A DNA stretch of 64,000 nucleotides from Curvibacter sp. GTDB lineage: Bacteria; Pseudomonadota; Gammaproteobacteria; Burkholderiales; Burkholderiaceae_C. Position numbers and translations under genes: made by a program. The notes under the pieces were generated by a model. It was not told the origin of the DNA. It saw nothing but the letters and a program-made list of their open reading frames with translations, and did not search any database. Where the stretch lies: contig JADCGR010000011.1 of assembly GCA_020248905.1 (NCBI GenBank), positions 1 through 64,000 on the forward strand, given 5' to 3'. Below are positions 10,400-19,430 of this stretch, piece after piece (position 1 is the stretch's first letter; the number at the start of each line of letters is the position of its first letter).

Positions 10400-10608
10400 G
10401 TCATCGCTCCTTGTTGGGGCCGGCTAGCCAAGTCGCCAGCGTTTGAGCATTTTAGGGCGATTCAAATGCGGGCCTGCATAGCACCACAGCTTCTGCGTGA
10501 TTGTCATGGCACTTTTGCCACCGCAGCGCACGCGCAACGCTCCATTCTGGGGCTATGCTATACCCTTGCCGTTTTTTTTTGAACTCTCTTTCCCCGAGTC
10601 TTCCCGCC

Positions 10609-11016
10609 ATGCAGAACAAACCCTACCTCCAGCTTTCCGACCTGAAGAAGATTGCTGCCGCCGCCGAGGCTGAGGCGCTTAAGAACAACTGGGCTGTCAG
10701 CATCTCCATCGTTGACGATGGGGGCCACCTGCTGTGGCTGCAGCGGCTGGACGGCGCTGCACCCATCTCAGCGCAGATCGCCCCCGCCAAGGCACATACG
10801 GCGGCCCTGGGCCGTCGTGAGAGCCGCATCTACGAAGAGATGATCAATGGGGGTCGAGTCTCCTTCCTCAGCGCGCCGGGCCTGGACGGCCTGCTGGAGG
10901 GGGGCGTGCCGATCATGAAGGAGGGGCAGTGCCTTGGTGCCGTGGGCGTGAGCGGCGTGAAGTCCGTCGAAGATGCACAGATCGCGCGCGCCGGCATCGC
11001 GGCCATCGGCCTCTGA
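10609..11016 (+). CDS. GlcG/HbpS family protein
   Basis: A 135-residue protein of the GlcG/HbpS family. It has the typical LSDLKKIAAAAEAEA helix, VSISIVDDGGHLLWLQRLDGA, SAQIAPAKAHTAA and a C-terminal GAVGVSGVKSVEDAQIARAG segment. Some members of the family bind heme or cobalamin, and others lie in glycolate operons. Here the neighbour is the hemP-exbD-exbB-tonB operon, so a heme link is possible but not shown. There is no signal peptide. No clear Shine-Dalgarno sequence precedes the chosen ATG, and an upstream in-frame extension is not protein-like. Confidence 0.85.
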   Translation: MQNKPYLQLSDLKKIAAAAEAEALKNNWAVSISIVDDGGHLLWLQRLDGAAPISAQIAPAKAHTAALGRRESRIYEEMINGGRVSFLSAPGLDGLLEGGVPIMKEGQCLGAVGVSGVKSVEDAQIARAGIAAIGL

Positions 11017-11036
11017 CTTCTCCGTGCTGCCATCGC

Positions 11037-11057
11037 AGGGCCCTTCGGGGCCCTTTT
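11037..11057 (+). terminator. Terminator after the GlcG/HbpS-like gene
   Basis: A 7-bp GC stem (AGGGCCC, TTCG loop, GGGCCCT) is followed by TTTT. Its end touches the convergent hemP stop codon. Confidence 0.8.
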
Positions 11058-11263
11058 CATTTGGTGAGAATCAGCTTGCCCTGGCGTGTTGTCTGCAGGC
11101 GGTAGAGTTTGCCGTTGTGCCGGATGACAACCGCCTTGCCGCTTTGCAGCAGCGCTTGACTGTCCAGTGTTGCCTGCGCGCACGGGCGGGGTGGCGGCAG
11201 GGCTGACGCCGGGCTCGCGTGCAGCGTGGCCGCTTGCCGAAGGTCCTTCGGCGTCGGATGCAT
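11057..11263 (-). CDS. hemP: Hemin uptake protein HemP/HmuP
   Basis: A 68-residue protein whose C-terminal half carries the HemP family signature: LLQSGKAVVIRHNGKLYRL followed by TRQGKLILTK at the C-terminus. HemP/HmuP proteins are small cytoplasmic factors needed in some Burkholderiales for expression of heme receptor genes. It is the last gene of the minus-strand tonB-exbB-exbD-hemP run, 11 bases after exbD. The adjacent receptor gene is a pseudogene, so any target of HemP regulation must lie elsewhere. Confidence 0.9.
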   Translation of the reverse strand: MHPTPKDLRQAATLHASPASALPPPRPCAQATLDSQALLQSGKAVVIRHNGKLYRLQTTRQGKLILTK

Positions 11264-11274
11264 GGGGCGGTGTC

Positions 11275-11685
11275 TCAGCGCTGAGGCTCGGTGATGAAGC
11301 CGATCTTGCGTAGGCCCGCCTGCTGGGCCAAGGCCATGGCCTTGGCCACACGCTCATAGCGCACGGCCTTGTCACCGCGGATGTGCAGCTCGGGCTGAGG
11401 CTGGCGCGCCGCCTCGGCCTGTAGCACGGCGGGCAGGGCGTCGTCGCTGACCGCGCTGCCGTCGAGGTAGTAGGCGCCAGTGGCATCGACCGACAGACGC
11501 AAGGTCTCGGGTTTGACGTCCTCGCGCTGGCTGCTGGCCTGCGGCAGTTCCACGTTGACCGAGTGCTTCATGACCGGCACGGTGATGATGAAGATGATGA
11601 GCAGCACCAGCATGACGTCGACCAGCGGCGTCATGTTGATCTCGTTCATCACTTCGTCGGTGTCATCCTGGGTTCCGAAAGCCAT
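11275..11685 (-). CDS. exbD: ExbD, TonB energy-transducing component
   Basis: A 136-residue inner-membrane protein of the ExbB-ExbD proton channel that energises TonB. It has a short cytoplasmic N-terminus and one membrane segment with the conserved Asp (NEINMTPLVDVMLVLLIIF). The periplasmic domain ends HIRGDKAVRYERVAKAM and IGFITEP. The start at 11685 (MAFGTQDD) gives the normal ExbD topology; the longer open frame upstream overlaps exbB. It starts 4 bases after the exbB stop. Confidence 0.94.
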   Translation of the reverse strand: MAFGTQDDTDEVMNEINMTPLVDVMLVLLIIFIITVPVMKHSVNVELPQASSQREDVKPETLRLSVDATGAYYLDGSAVSDDALPAVLQAEAARQPQPELHIRGDKAVRYERVAKAMALAQQAGLRKIGFITEPQR

Positions 11686-11689
11686 GGCT

Positions 11690-12400
11690 TCAGGCCCTCC
11701 TCGTCGGTACAACCTGGGACTCGCTGCCGCCCACACGTGCGCCGGTGACGAAGAAGGCATGCAGGTCGTGCGCAAAGCTGTTGAGCGCGCCGAGGATGGC
11801 CTTGTTGCCCCGCACCAGGGTGTTGTAGCCAAGTACCGCAGGGATCGCCACCGCCAGACCCAGTGCCGTCATGATCAGTGCCTCGCCGATGGGTCCCGCG
11901 ACCTTGTCGATCGTGGCCTGGCCCGCCGCGCCGATGCTCAGCAGGGCATGGTAGATGCCCCACACCGTGCCGAACAGACCGACAAAAGGTGCGGTCGAGC
12001 CGACCGAGGCCAGCACCGCCAGGCCGGACTGCAGGCGGGCGGTGGTGTGCTCGATGCTGTTGCGCAGGCAACGCGTGACCCAGTCGCTGACGTCCAGGCT
12101 GTCGTGCAGGTGGGCGCGCATCTTGCTGTGGTGGGCGACAGACTCGCGCCCCTCCTCGGCGAGGCTACGGAAGGGGTTGTCTTCGGGCGGGCCCAGGCGG
12201 TTGAGTCCTTCGGCCAGGTCGGCGCTGTGCCAGAAGCCTTCGGCCTGGCCCGCGAGCTTTCTGTAGCGCACGATGTCCATGGCCTTGACGAGGATGACCA
12301 TCCAGGTGGCCAGGGACATGCCCAGCAGCAGTACGGCGACGCCGCGCGTCACCCAGTCACCTTGCACCCAGACGTTGTAAAGACCGAATTGCGATTCCAT
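11690..12400 (-). CDS. exbB: ExbB, MotA/TolQ/ExbB proton channel family
   Basis: A 236-residue inner-membrane protein with three predicted membrane segments: about residues 15-35, then a pair covering LASVGSTAPFVGLFGTVWGI and AVAIPAVLGYN, which are the family hallmarks. With ExbD it forms the proton-driven motor for TonB. The start at 12400 (MESQFGLYNVW) removes an implausible N-terminal extension. It sits between tonB and exbD with short gaps, so the three genes are most likely one transcript. Confidence 0.94.
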   Translation of the reverse strand: MESQFGLYNVWVQGDWVTRGVAVLLLGMSLATWMVILVKAMDIVRYRKLAGQAEGFWHSADLAEGLNRLGPPEDNPFRSLAEEGRESVAHHSKMRAHLHDSLDVSDWVTRCLRNSIEHTTARLQSGLAVLASVGSTAPFVGLFGTVWGIYHALLSIGAAGQATIDKVAGPIGEALIMTALGLAVAIPAVLGYNTLVRGNKAILGALNSFAHDLHAFFVTGARVGGSESQVVPTRRA

Positions 12401-12420
12401 GGTGGACTCCAGAAGACGGG

Positions 12421-13080
12421 TTATTCGAGGACGAAGCTGATCGGCACGTTGAACCACATGGCTTCGGCCACGCCGTTGCGTTTGCCCGGCACGTAGCGCC
12501 AGTTGCGCACGGTGAGCAGGGCGGCCTGGTCCAGACGCTCGTAGCCGCTGGAGCCGGACCTGGCAATCTCGGCCTGCTGAACGGTGCCGTCCACGCCGAT
12601 CAGGACGCGCACGACCACCTTGCCCTGCTCGCCCAGTCGTCGGCTCAGGGCTGGGTAGGCAGGTTTGGGGTTGTTGAGATACGCCGCGTCACTCAAGGGC
12701 AGTTCGATGATCGGTGCCGTGGATGCTGCCGCCGGGGCTGCCGCCACCGTGCTGGCCGCGACGATGGGCGCGGCGGGGGCAGCCGGGGCCGCAGGCGCGG
12801 GCTGCGCCGCCACGGGGCTCGGTTCCGGGTCGGGCGCGAGTGCTGGCGACGGGACAGGGGCCGCCCTGGGCTGGGGCTGGATTTCCTGGCGCGGCGCTGG
12901 CGTCGCCCTCGGCACCTGCGTTTGCGCGGTGACCGGCCCCTGCGGGCTGATGAATTCGCTCACGACCTGGGCCGGCACCAGTACCTCCACGGCGCGGCGC
13001 ATCAGCCCCGCTTGCAGGGCCCAGAGCACGCCGACGTGCAGCAGCACCACGCTGGTGGCGATGAGCAGACGAGGGTTCAT
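12421..13080 (-). CDS. tonB: TonB energy transducer
   Basis: A 219-residue protein with a single N-terminal membrane anchor (about residues 4-24), a long Pro/Ala-rich periplasmic spacer (PAPRQEIQPQPRAAP and similar), and a C-terminal TonB domain. That domain contains YPALSRRLGEQGKVVVRV, GVDGTVQQAEI and LDQAALLTVRNWRYVPG. It transmits proton-motive energy to outer-membrane receptors. An upstream in-frame Met at 13110 is an alternative start. It heads the tonB-exbB-exbD-hemP run downstream of a Fur box. Confidence 0.93.
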   Translation of the reverse strand: MNPRLLIATSVVLLHVGVLWALQAGLMRRAVEVLVPAQVVSEFISPQGPVTAQTQVPRATPAPRQEIQPQPRAAPVPSPALAPDPEPSPVAAQPAPAAPAAPAAPIVAASTVAAAPAAASTAPIIELPLSDAAYLNNPKPAYPALSRRLGEQGKVVVRVLIGVDGTVQQAEIARSGSSGYERLDQAALLTVRNWRYVPGKRNGVAEAMWFNVPISFVLE

Positions 13081-13130
13081 GGCGGGGTGTTCGGTCGGGA
13101 CGAGGCGCATATTGTCGGTCGGCGCAGGGC

Positions 13131-13211
13131 TTACCGGCACCTGCGGCAGGCCCAGCCCGCCGCGAGGGTGACGATGGCCAGGCTGCCGAGCAGGGTGAGC
13201 AAAATGTCCAT
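13131..13211 (-). CDS. Possible 26-residue membrane peptide ahead of tonB
   Basis: A very short open frame (MDILLTLLGSLAIVTLAAG followed by WACRRCR) encodes one hydrophobic segment with a basic Cys-containing tail. It lies between the Fur box and tonB on the same strand, so it would be the first translated frame of the iron-regulated transcript. It may be a real small membrane protein or chance. I do not recognise the sequence. Confidence 0.35.
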   Translation of the reverse strand: MDILLTLLGSLAIVTLAAGWACRRCR

Positions 13212-13218
13212 GGATAAA

Positions 13219-13660
13219 TTATAAATGAGAACTATTACTATTTTCGGGGCGCGACGTTTCGAAGCTTGGCCCGTCCAGCAGCGCCGGGCTGGCATCGTCG
13301 AGTGTGTGGATGCCGCACAAGGCCATGGCGATCTGGCGCTCATCCCGCAGGAGACGCCGCACGTGCGCCACGTTCATGGCGCCCGCATTGGCCAGGCCGT
13401 AGAAGTCAGAGCGTCCGATCGGCACCGCGCGCGCCCAGGGCTAGGGCCTTGAGGACGTCGGTGCTGCGGCGGATGCCGTCATTGATGAGCGGGAGCAGTC
13501 CGTCCACCGCCTGCGCCATGCGCGCCAGCACGCTGGCGGTAGAGGGCGTGGTGTCCAGTGTGCGACCACCTTGGTTTGACCCGATCAGACCGGCCACGCC
13601 CATGGCCGCAGCCTGCCGTCCGTCGTCCGGGTGCGGCACGCCCTTGAGCAGCAGCGGCAT
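13219..13660 (-). pseudogene. lldD-like FMN-dependent alpha-hydroxyacid dehydrogenase fragment
   Basis: Only the C-terminal third of an L-lactate dehydrogenase/glycolate oxidase family protein remains. The upstream piece reads LLLKGVPHPDDGRQAAAMG and GGRTLDTTPSTASVLARMAQ, then TDVLKALALGAR. The frame shifts near 13425-13437, where a GC-repeat tract appears two bases short. It continues in another frame as IGRSDFYGLANAGAMNVAHV and LLRDERQIAMALCG. Usually invariant residues are altered (SNQGG instead of SNHGG, INDGIRR instead of VDGGIRR). The 5' side is cut at the IS3 remnant and the 3' end runs into the Fur box. It is not functional. Confidence 0.85.
13224..13242 (-). promoter_or_regulatory. 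Fur box in front of the tonB operon
   Basis: The 19-mer AATGAGAACTATTACTATT matches a common Fur-box form (AATGAGAATTATTATCATT) at 16 of 19 positions. It stands in an AT-rich island within GC-rich DNA. It lies 144 bases upstream of the tonB start and 13 bases upstream of the small frame at 13211. Iron repression of tonB-exbB-exbD-hemP is the natural inference. Confidence 0.8.
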
Positions 13661-13961
13661 CGAGCTCCGCGTGGGCAACAAACGCGCCGGCCAGCTTGAG
13701 GACTTTATTGGCCTTGCGCGGCTCGCGGTTCTCACATTCGAGTTCCTGTAGCAGATCTTTGTCTGCCGTAGTCGTGCCCTGGCGCACGCCGTTGTCAAGT
13801 TCGTGCATGCGCATCCATTCATTCAACGTTTGGGGGACGCAGCCAATCTTGGGTGCCAGCGATCCCACTGCCGCCCAAAGCGATGGGTTTTGGCTCTCGA
13901 TGCTCCTGCACCATACGAATGGCCCGCTCGCGGACTTCTGGGGAAAACTCCACTTGTCCAT
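13661..13961 (-). pseudogene. IS3-family transposase OrfA remnant
   Basis: The translated segments match the OrfA helix-turn-helix protein of IS3-family elements: IGCVPQTLNEWMRMHELDNG followed by TTADKDLLQELECENREPRK and NKVLKLAGAFVAHAELD. The N-terminal part (SPEVRERAIRMVQEH) is in another frame, so there is a frameshift near 13880. OrfB and clear terminal inverted repeats are missing. The fragment is fused directly to the lldD-like fragment on one side and to the broken receptor gene on the other. Confidence 0.82.
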
Positions 13962-13997
13962 GGCTCCATTCTTTAATGGCTGGAGCCTTCTGGATTC

Positions 13998-15477
13998 CAG
14001 AGGCCGCTCACCAGGCCACCAACGCTGCAACTGACCCGACGCTTGCGACGGTGACCGTCACCGGGCAGGCGACGGTTCCTGGCAGCGGCACGGCGCCCAT
14101 AGGCAGCCTGGGCGGCGAGGCCCTCACCCTGCGTCTGCAGAGCACGCTGGGCCAGAAGCTGGACCGACGGCCCGGCGTCAGCGGCACCTACTTCGGTCCC
14201 AATGCGAGGTAGCCGGTGATTCGTTGCCTCGACGGCGAGCGCATCCGCATGTTGAGCAACGACGCGCCCAACACCGCCTCTCCAGCCAGAGTTACGGCCG
14301 TGCGGCGACGCTCGATCCCCTGCTCATCGAGCGCTTGGAGGTCCTGCGCGGGCCGGCCGCTCTGCAGTATGGGGGCAATGCGGTAGGCGGCGTGGTCAAT
14401 GTCATCGACAACCGCATCCCGCGCAAGTCCTAGGTTCGAAGCGGCCGGGGGATTGGGCGGTCGTGCCGATACCGGCCTCGCCAACGGTACACGCGAGCGC
14501 GCTGGCGCCCTGGCGCTGGAGGCCGGCAACGACCGCCACACGGTCCACGCCGAAGTCATGTCGCGCAACGCGCAAGATACCTATATGCCGAGGGCACTCA
14601 GCTGTACCCGCGGTGGGGTCACCACGTCCGCGCGGCGTATCTGCAATTCTGCCGGCCAGTTCTGGTGCGGGTCCTTGCGCGTCTCGGTCTTCGGCGACGA
14701 CGCAGTTTCCAGCCAATGATCCATACCCCGGGTTCGCTCTGGAAGCTTTCGCCCAAATGGCAACTTACGGGCAATCTGTCGTCAACCTAGCGTGCGGCGC
14801 GTGACCACGAGATGTTTGTCAATGGGGATCACGGCGTGACCAACACCTGGGACATCGGCAATCCTGACCTGGGTCTGGAGCGCGCCCGCAACGCCGAACT
14901 GGGACTGGGCTGGCGGCTGGGCCCGGACCGCGCCCAGCTGCAGACGTTTGCTCAGGACTTCGGAAACTACATCGGCCTCATGCTCAGCAACGCGTCCACC
15001 AGTCCGCCCACGTTCCGCCACCGTCAGATTCAGGCGCGTTTTCGCGGGGTCGAGGGCAAGGCGGATCTGCGCTTTCCACCTGGAGCCCGGCGCCTCGATC
15101 TGGCCTTGCGCGGCGACGTGGTTCGGGCTGACGACCTGAGCACGGGTGAGCTCCTGCCTCGCATCGCACCAATGCGCATCGGTGCAACACTGATCCTGAA
15201 TCAGGGGCCGTGGAGCGCGCGCCTCGGTGGTGATCACCACGCCACGCAGGAGCGTGTGCCTGCCGGACAGCGCGTCACGGGCGGCCATACCCTGTGGCAT
15301 ACCACTGCAAGCTATCGCACCAAGGTCCAGCGCAGCTCGCTCCTCTGGTTCGCGCTGCTTGACAAAGCCAGCAATGTGCTGGCCTGTTCGGCGAGTTCTA
15401 TCCTCACGCAGTCGGCACCCGGTCAAGCGCCGCTGCCGGGCCGCAGTCTGCGCACCGGCCTGCAGCTAACCTTTTGA
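13998..15477 (+). pseudogene. TonB-dependent outer-membrane receptor pseudogene
   Basis: The remnants read in order as a TonB-dependent receptor. A TonB-box-like ATVTVTGQA is followed by plug-domain pieces GVSGTYFGPNA, PVIRCLDGERIRMLSN and DPLLIERLEVLRGPAALQYG. Barrel pieces follow, ending in LRTGLQLTF with the usual terminal Phe. The signal peptide is gone, replaced by IS3 remnant DNA. There is an in-frame TAG at 14210-14212, frameshifts near 14270-14310 and 14432, and an internal loss near 14700. A second in-frame TAG lies at 14788-14790, where relatives have a Q-R-A-like barrel motif. About 1.5 kb remains of an expected 2 kb or more. Confidence 0.9.
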
Positions 15478-15519
15478 AGCGGTGACCCGGCAGCGGGGCC
15501 GGGCGCTGCGCCGAACAGG

Positions 15520-16341
15520 TCAGTAGCTCAGCCGCTCGGGCCGGATTTCCTGCAGAATGGTCGTGGCGATCTCCTCGATGGACTTGGTCGTCGTGGAGAG
15601 CCAGCGGATGCCGGCACGCCGCATCATCGCCTCGGCCTCGGCCACCTCCATGCGGCAGTCCTCCAGAGAGGCGTACTTCGAGTCGGGCCGCCGTTCGTTG
15701 CGAATCTCGCTCAGGCGCTCGGGGTTGATGGTCAGGCCGAAGATCTTGGCCTTGTGCGGCACCAGGGCGGGGGGCAGGGCGCGGCGCTCGAAGTCCTCGG
15801 GAATCAGCGGATAGTTCGAGGCCTTGAGGCCGTACTGCATGGCAAGGTAAAGCGAGGTCGGCGTCTTGCCGCTGCGGCTCACGCCGACGAGGATCACGTC
15901 CGAGCTTTCCAGGTCCTTGTTGGACTGGCCGTCGTCATGCGCCAGTGAGAAGTTGATGGCCTCGATGCGGTCGTGATAGGCCTTGCTCTTGCTCACGTCG
16001 GAGAAGCGCCCGATGCGGTGATGTGACTTGATACCGAACTCTTCCTCCAGGGGATTAACGAAGGTCCCGAACATGTCCAGCAGCATGCCGCAGCAGCCTT
16101 CGGTGACGATGCGGTGCACGGCCTCGTTGGCCAGCGTCGTGAACACGATGGGGCGTTTTCCCTCGACTTCAGCGGTGTGGTTGATCTGCCGTACCGCCTG
16201 GTGGGCCTTGTCCTCGGTGTCAATGAAGGGCAGGCGCACATGGTGCAGGTTGATCTCAAACTGCGCGAGGATGGCGTTGCCAAAGGTTTCGGCGGTGATG
16301 CCGGTGCCATCGGAGATGAAAAAGACGGTGCGGTTGGGCAT
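15520..16341 (-). CDS. ppsR: PEP synthase regulatory protein (bifunctional kinase/pyrophosphorylase)
   Basis: A 273-residue DUF299-family protein that switches PEP synthase off by ADP-dependent phosphorylation and on by Pi-dependent dephosphorylation. The start MPNRTVFFISDGTGITAETF is typical. The P-loop GVSRSGKTPTSLYLA lies in the middle, and the C-terminus has RRAGIRWLSTTTKSIEEIAT. It is divergent from its target ppsA, with 228 bases between the starts, which supports the assignment. The longer open frame upstream is not protein-like. Confidence 0.95.
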   Translation of the reverse strand: MPNRTVFFISDGTGITAETFGNAILAQFEINLHHVRLPFIDTEDKAHQAVRQINHTAEVEGKRPIVFTTLANEAVHRIVTEGCCGMLLDMFGTFVNPLEEEFGIKSHHRIGRFSDVSKSKAYHDRIEAINFSLAHDDGQSNKDLESSDVILVGVSRSGKTPTSLYLAMQYGLKASNYPLIPEDFERRALPPALVPHKAKIFGLTINPERLSEIRNERRPDSKYASLEDCRMEVAEAEAMMRRAGIRWLSTTTKSIEEIATTILQEIRPERLSY

Positions 16342-16569
16342 GGGGTGCTCTGCTTTTGTTATCCGGTTACATGCTGACGCGTAACCCGCTTGAGAGGCCG
16401 GGCTCGGATAAAATCGGCGCTCGGCCCAGGCTCGGGTCAAACTCCCTCATTCTTTCATGCCTCGCAACGCCACCTCAGAACAAGAACCAAGGCGCTCCTT
16501 CGGCATGGGCGCAGCCGGTTCGGGGTGGCCGGCTGGCGCGGACAGTTTTCTAAACTCTGGAGCTTTCCC

Positions 16570-18960
16570 ATGTCTGCACTTTTCAGCCCGACCGCCCTGG
16601 TCGTACCGTTTGAAAACCTGAGAATGACCGACGTCGAGGTGGTCGGCGGCAAGAACGCCAGCCTCGGCGAGATGATTTCGCAGTTGCCGCAAGGCGTGCG
16701 CGTGCCAACGGGCTTTGCCACCACGGCCCACGCGTTTCGCGAGTTCCTTAAACACGGCGGCCTGGCGGACCGTATCAACGCCAAGCTCGACGCCCTGGAC
16801 ACCGAAGACGTTCGGGCGCTGGCCGCAACCGGCGCTGAGATCCGTGCCATGGTCGAGGCCCAGCCTTTCCCGGCGGACCTGGAAAAGGCCATACGCGAAG
16901 ACTTTGCCAAGCTCTCCCCTGGCAACCTCCAAGCTTCCTTTGCCGTGCGCTCCTCGGCCACGGCCGAGGATTTGCCCGATGCTTCCTTCGCCGGCCAGCA
17001 GGAGACCTTCCTGAACGTAGTGGGCATCGAGGAAGTGCTGCACAAGATGAAGGAAGTGTTCGCCTCACTCTACAACGACCGCGCCATCAGCTACCGGGTG
17101 CACAAGGGCTTTGCCCATGCCGAGGTGGCCCTGTCGGCGGGCGTGCAGCGCATGGTGCGCTCGGACCTGGGCGCCTCCGGCGTGATGTTCACCATCGACA
17201 CCGAATCCGGCTTCGAAGACGTCGTTTTCATTACCTCCAGCTATGGCCTGGGTGAGACGGTGGTGCAGGGCGCCGTGAATCCTGACGAGTTCTATGTGCA
17301 CAAGCCCATCCTCAAGGCGGGCAAGAAGGCCGTGGTTCGCCGCAATCTCGGCTCCAAGCTGATCCAGATGGTCTTCTCCACGCCTGAGGAAAAGAAGGCT
17401 GGCGGCAAGCTGGTCAAGACCATCGATGTGCCGACCGAGCAGCGCAACCGCTATTCGCTGGCCGACGCTGACGTCGAGCAACTCGCCCGCTACGCACTCG
17501 TCATCGAGCAGCACTATGGCTGCCCCATGGACATCGAGTGGGGCAAGGACGGCACCGACGGCCAGCTCTACATCCTGCAGGCCCGTCCCGAGACGGTGAA
17601 GAGCCAGGCCGGCAATACTGCCGAGATGCGCTACAAGCTCAAGGGCCAGAGTGCCTTGCTGGCCGAAGGCCGCGCCATCGGCCAGAAGATCGGCACCGGG
17701 CCTGTGCGCCTGGTTCACAACGTCAGCGAGATGGACAAGGTCCAGCCGGGCGACGTGCTGGTCACCGACATGACTGACCCCAACTGGGAGCCGGTGATGA
17801 AGCGCGCGAGCGCCATTGTCACCAACCGTGGTGGCCGCACCTGCCACGCGGCCATCATCGCCCGAGAGCTGGGCATCCCGGCCGTGGTGGGCTGTGGTGA
17901 CGCGACCGAGACGCTGAAGGACGGCACCTTGGTGACCGTGAGCTGCGCCGAGGGTGACACCGGCCGCATCTACGATGGTCTGCTGGAAATGGAGGTCACT
18001 GAAGTTCAGCGTGGCGCCATGCCCGAGATTGACGTCAAGATCTCCATGAACATCGGCAACCCGCAGCTGGCTTTCGACTTCGCCCAGCTACCCAATGCCG
18101 GCGTGGGCTTGGCCCGTCTCGAGTTCGTGATCAACAACAACATCGGCGTGCACCCCAAGGCCATCCTGGAGTACCCGAACGTCGACGCCGACCTGAAGAA
18201 GGCCGTCGAATCCGTGGCCCGTGGCCACGCCTCGCCGCGTGCTTTCTATGTCGACAAGGTCGCCGAGGGCGTGGCCACCATCGCGGCCGCCTTCTGGCCC
18301 AAGCCGGTCATCGTGCGCCTGTCGGACTTCAAGTCCAACGAGTACCGAAAGCTGATTGGCGGCAGCCGCTACGAGCCCGAGGAAGAGAACCCCATGCTGG
18401 GCTTCCGTGGTGCCGCCCGCTATCTCAGCGCCGACTTCGCCGAGTCATTTGCCATGGAATGCGAGGCCATGAAGCGCGTACGTGACGAGATGGGGCTGAC
18501 CAACGTCGAGCTCATGGTGCCCTTCGTGCGCACTCTGGCTCAGGCCAGGAAGGTCATCGACCTGCTGGCCAAGCACGGCCTCAAGCGTGGCGAGAACGGC
18601 CTGAAGATTGTCATGATGTGCGAGGTGCCGAGCAACGCCATCCTGGCTGACCAGTTCCTCGAGTTCTTTGATGGCTTCTCCATCGGCTCGAACGACCTGA
18701 CCCAGCTGACCCTGGGCCTGGACCGCGACTCCGGCATGGAGCTGCTGGCAGCCGACTTCGACGAGCGCGACCCGGCCGTGGAAGCCATGGTCGAGCGCGC
18801 CATCACCGCCTGCCGAAAGCAGGACAAGTACGTCGGCATCTGCGGGCAGGGCCCCAGCGACCACCCCGACTTTGCCCGCTGGCTGGTCGACAAGGGCATC
18901 ACCGCGCTGTCGCTCAACCCGGACTCCGTGGTCGAAACCTGGCAGCAACTGGCCCGCTAA
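16570..18960 (+). CDS. ppsA: Phosphoenolpyruvate synthase
   Basis: The enzyme makes PEP from pyruvate and ATP for gluconeogenesis. The 796-residue protein has an N-terminal ATP-grasp domain starting with [12 protein letters not shown] and containing [20 protein letters not shown]. The swivelling phosphohistidine domain has GGRTCHAAI with catalytic His426. The C-terminal PEP/pyruvate barrel has [27 protein letters not shown] and catalytic Cys758 in CGQGPSDHP. The ATG at 16570 gives the standard N-terminus; an in-frame upstream extension to 16390 is not conserved-looking. It is divergent from ppsR. Confidence 0.97.
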   Translation: MSALFSPTALVVPFENLRMTDVEVVGGKNASLGEMISQLPQGVRVPTGFATTAHAFREFLKHGGLADRINAKLDALDTEDVRALAATGAEIRAMVEAQPFPADLEKAIREDFAKLSPGNLQASFAVRSSATAEDLPDASFAGQQETFLNVVGIEEVLHKMKEVFASLYNDRAISYRVHKGFAHAEVALSAGVQRMVRSDLGASGVMFTIDTESGFEDVVFITSSYGLGETVVQGAVNPDEFYVHKPILKAGKKAVVRRNLGSKLIQMVFSTPEEKKAGGKLVKTIDVPTEQRNRYSLADADVEQLARYALVIEQHYGCPMDIEWGKDGTDGQLYILQARPETVKSQAGNTAEMRYKLKGQSALLAEGRAIGQKIGTGPVRLVHNVSEMDKVQPGDVLVTDMTDPNWEPVMKRASAIVTNRGGRTCHAAIIARELGIPAVVGCGDATETLKDGTLVTVSCAEGDTGRIYDGLLEMEVTEVQRGAMPEIDVKISMNIGNPQLAFDFAQLPNAGVGLARLEFVINNNIGVHPKAILEYPNVDADLKKAVESVARGHASPRAFYVDKVAEGVATIAAAFWPKPVIVRLSDFKSNEYRKLIGGSRYEPEEENPMLGFRGAARYLSADFAESFAMECEAMKRVRDEMGLTNVELMVPFVRTLAQARKVIDLLAKHGLKRGENGLKIVMMCEVPSNAILADQFLEFFDGFSIGSNDLTQLTLGLDRDSGMELLAADFDERDPAVEAMVERAITACRKQDKYVGICGQGPSDHPDFARWLVDKGITALSLNPDSVVETWQQLAR

Positions 18961-18989
18961 GCGGCTTGCCAGTACTCGGTTCGGGTCCC

Positions 18990-19014
18990 AGGCCGCCTTC
19001 GGGCGGCCTTTTTC
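18990..19014 (+). terminator. Terminator after ppsA
   Basis: An 8-bp GC stem (AGGCCGCC, TTCG loop, GGCGGCCT) is followed by a T run. Confidence 0.9.
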
Positions 19015-19133
19015 TTGGGTCATTGCGGGTAAACCCTGACAGGACTTGCCCTCGGCCATCGTGGTTTATTGGGCGCTTGTAAGAAAGCGGTAAGAGCGCA
19101 ACCCACAATCACATAATTTACTTTCCTGACCAC

Positions 19134-19430
19134 ATGCTGTCCGCAGCCATCTACATCAAGCTGATCGCCGAGATCGCCCTTCTGGCACTTGCCGGGCAGT
19201 GGCTGCTCGGCCTGCTGGCGGGCGCGCGCAAGGATCAGAACATTTTCTACAAGATGCTCCAGACCATCGGCAGCCCCTTCACCCGTGTGGCCCGTCTGGT
19301 GTCGCCCAAGTTTGTGTTGGACCGGCACGTGCCGCTGGTGGCGTTCCTGCTGCTGGTCTTCGTGTGGTTGTCTGCCACGATTTACAAGGTCCAGACCTGC
19401 GTGCAGATCGGCCTGGAACTCTGCAAATGA
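19134..19430 (+). CDS. Small two-helix membrane protein, YggT-like
   Basis: A 98-residue protein with hydrophobic segments at about residues 5-28 and 66-88. The loop between them (QTIGSPFTRVARLVSPKFVL followed by DRHVPLVAFLLL) resembles the YggT pattern of a Pro-Phe-Arg-rich loop followed by a hydrophobic helix, but the protein is short. Its function is unknown. It overlaps the next gene by four bases (ATGA), so the two are probably translationally coupled. Confidence 0.75.
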   Translation: MLSAAIYIKLIAEIALLALAGQWLLGLLAGARKDQNIFYKMLQTIGSPFTRVARLVSPKFVLDRHVPLVAFLLLVFVWLSATIYKVQTCVQIGLELCK

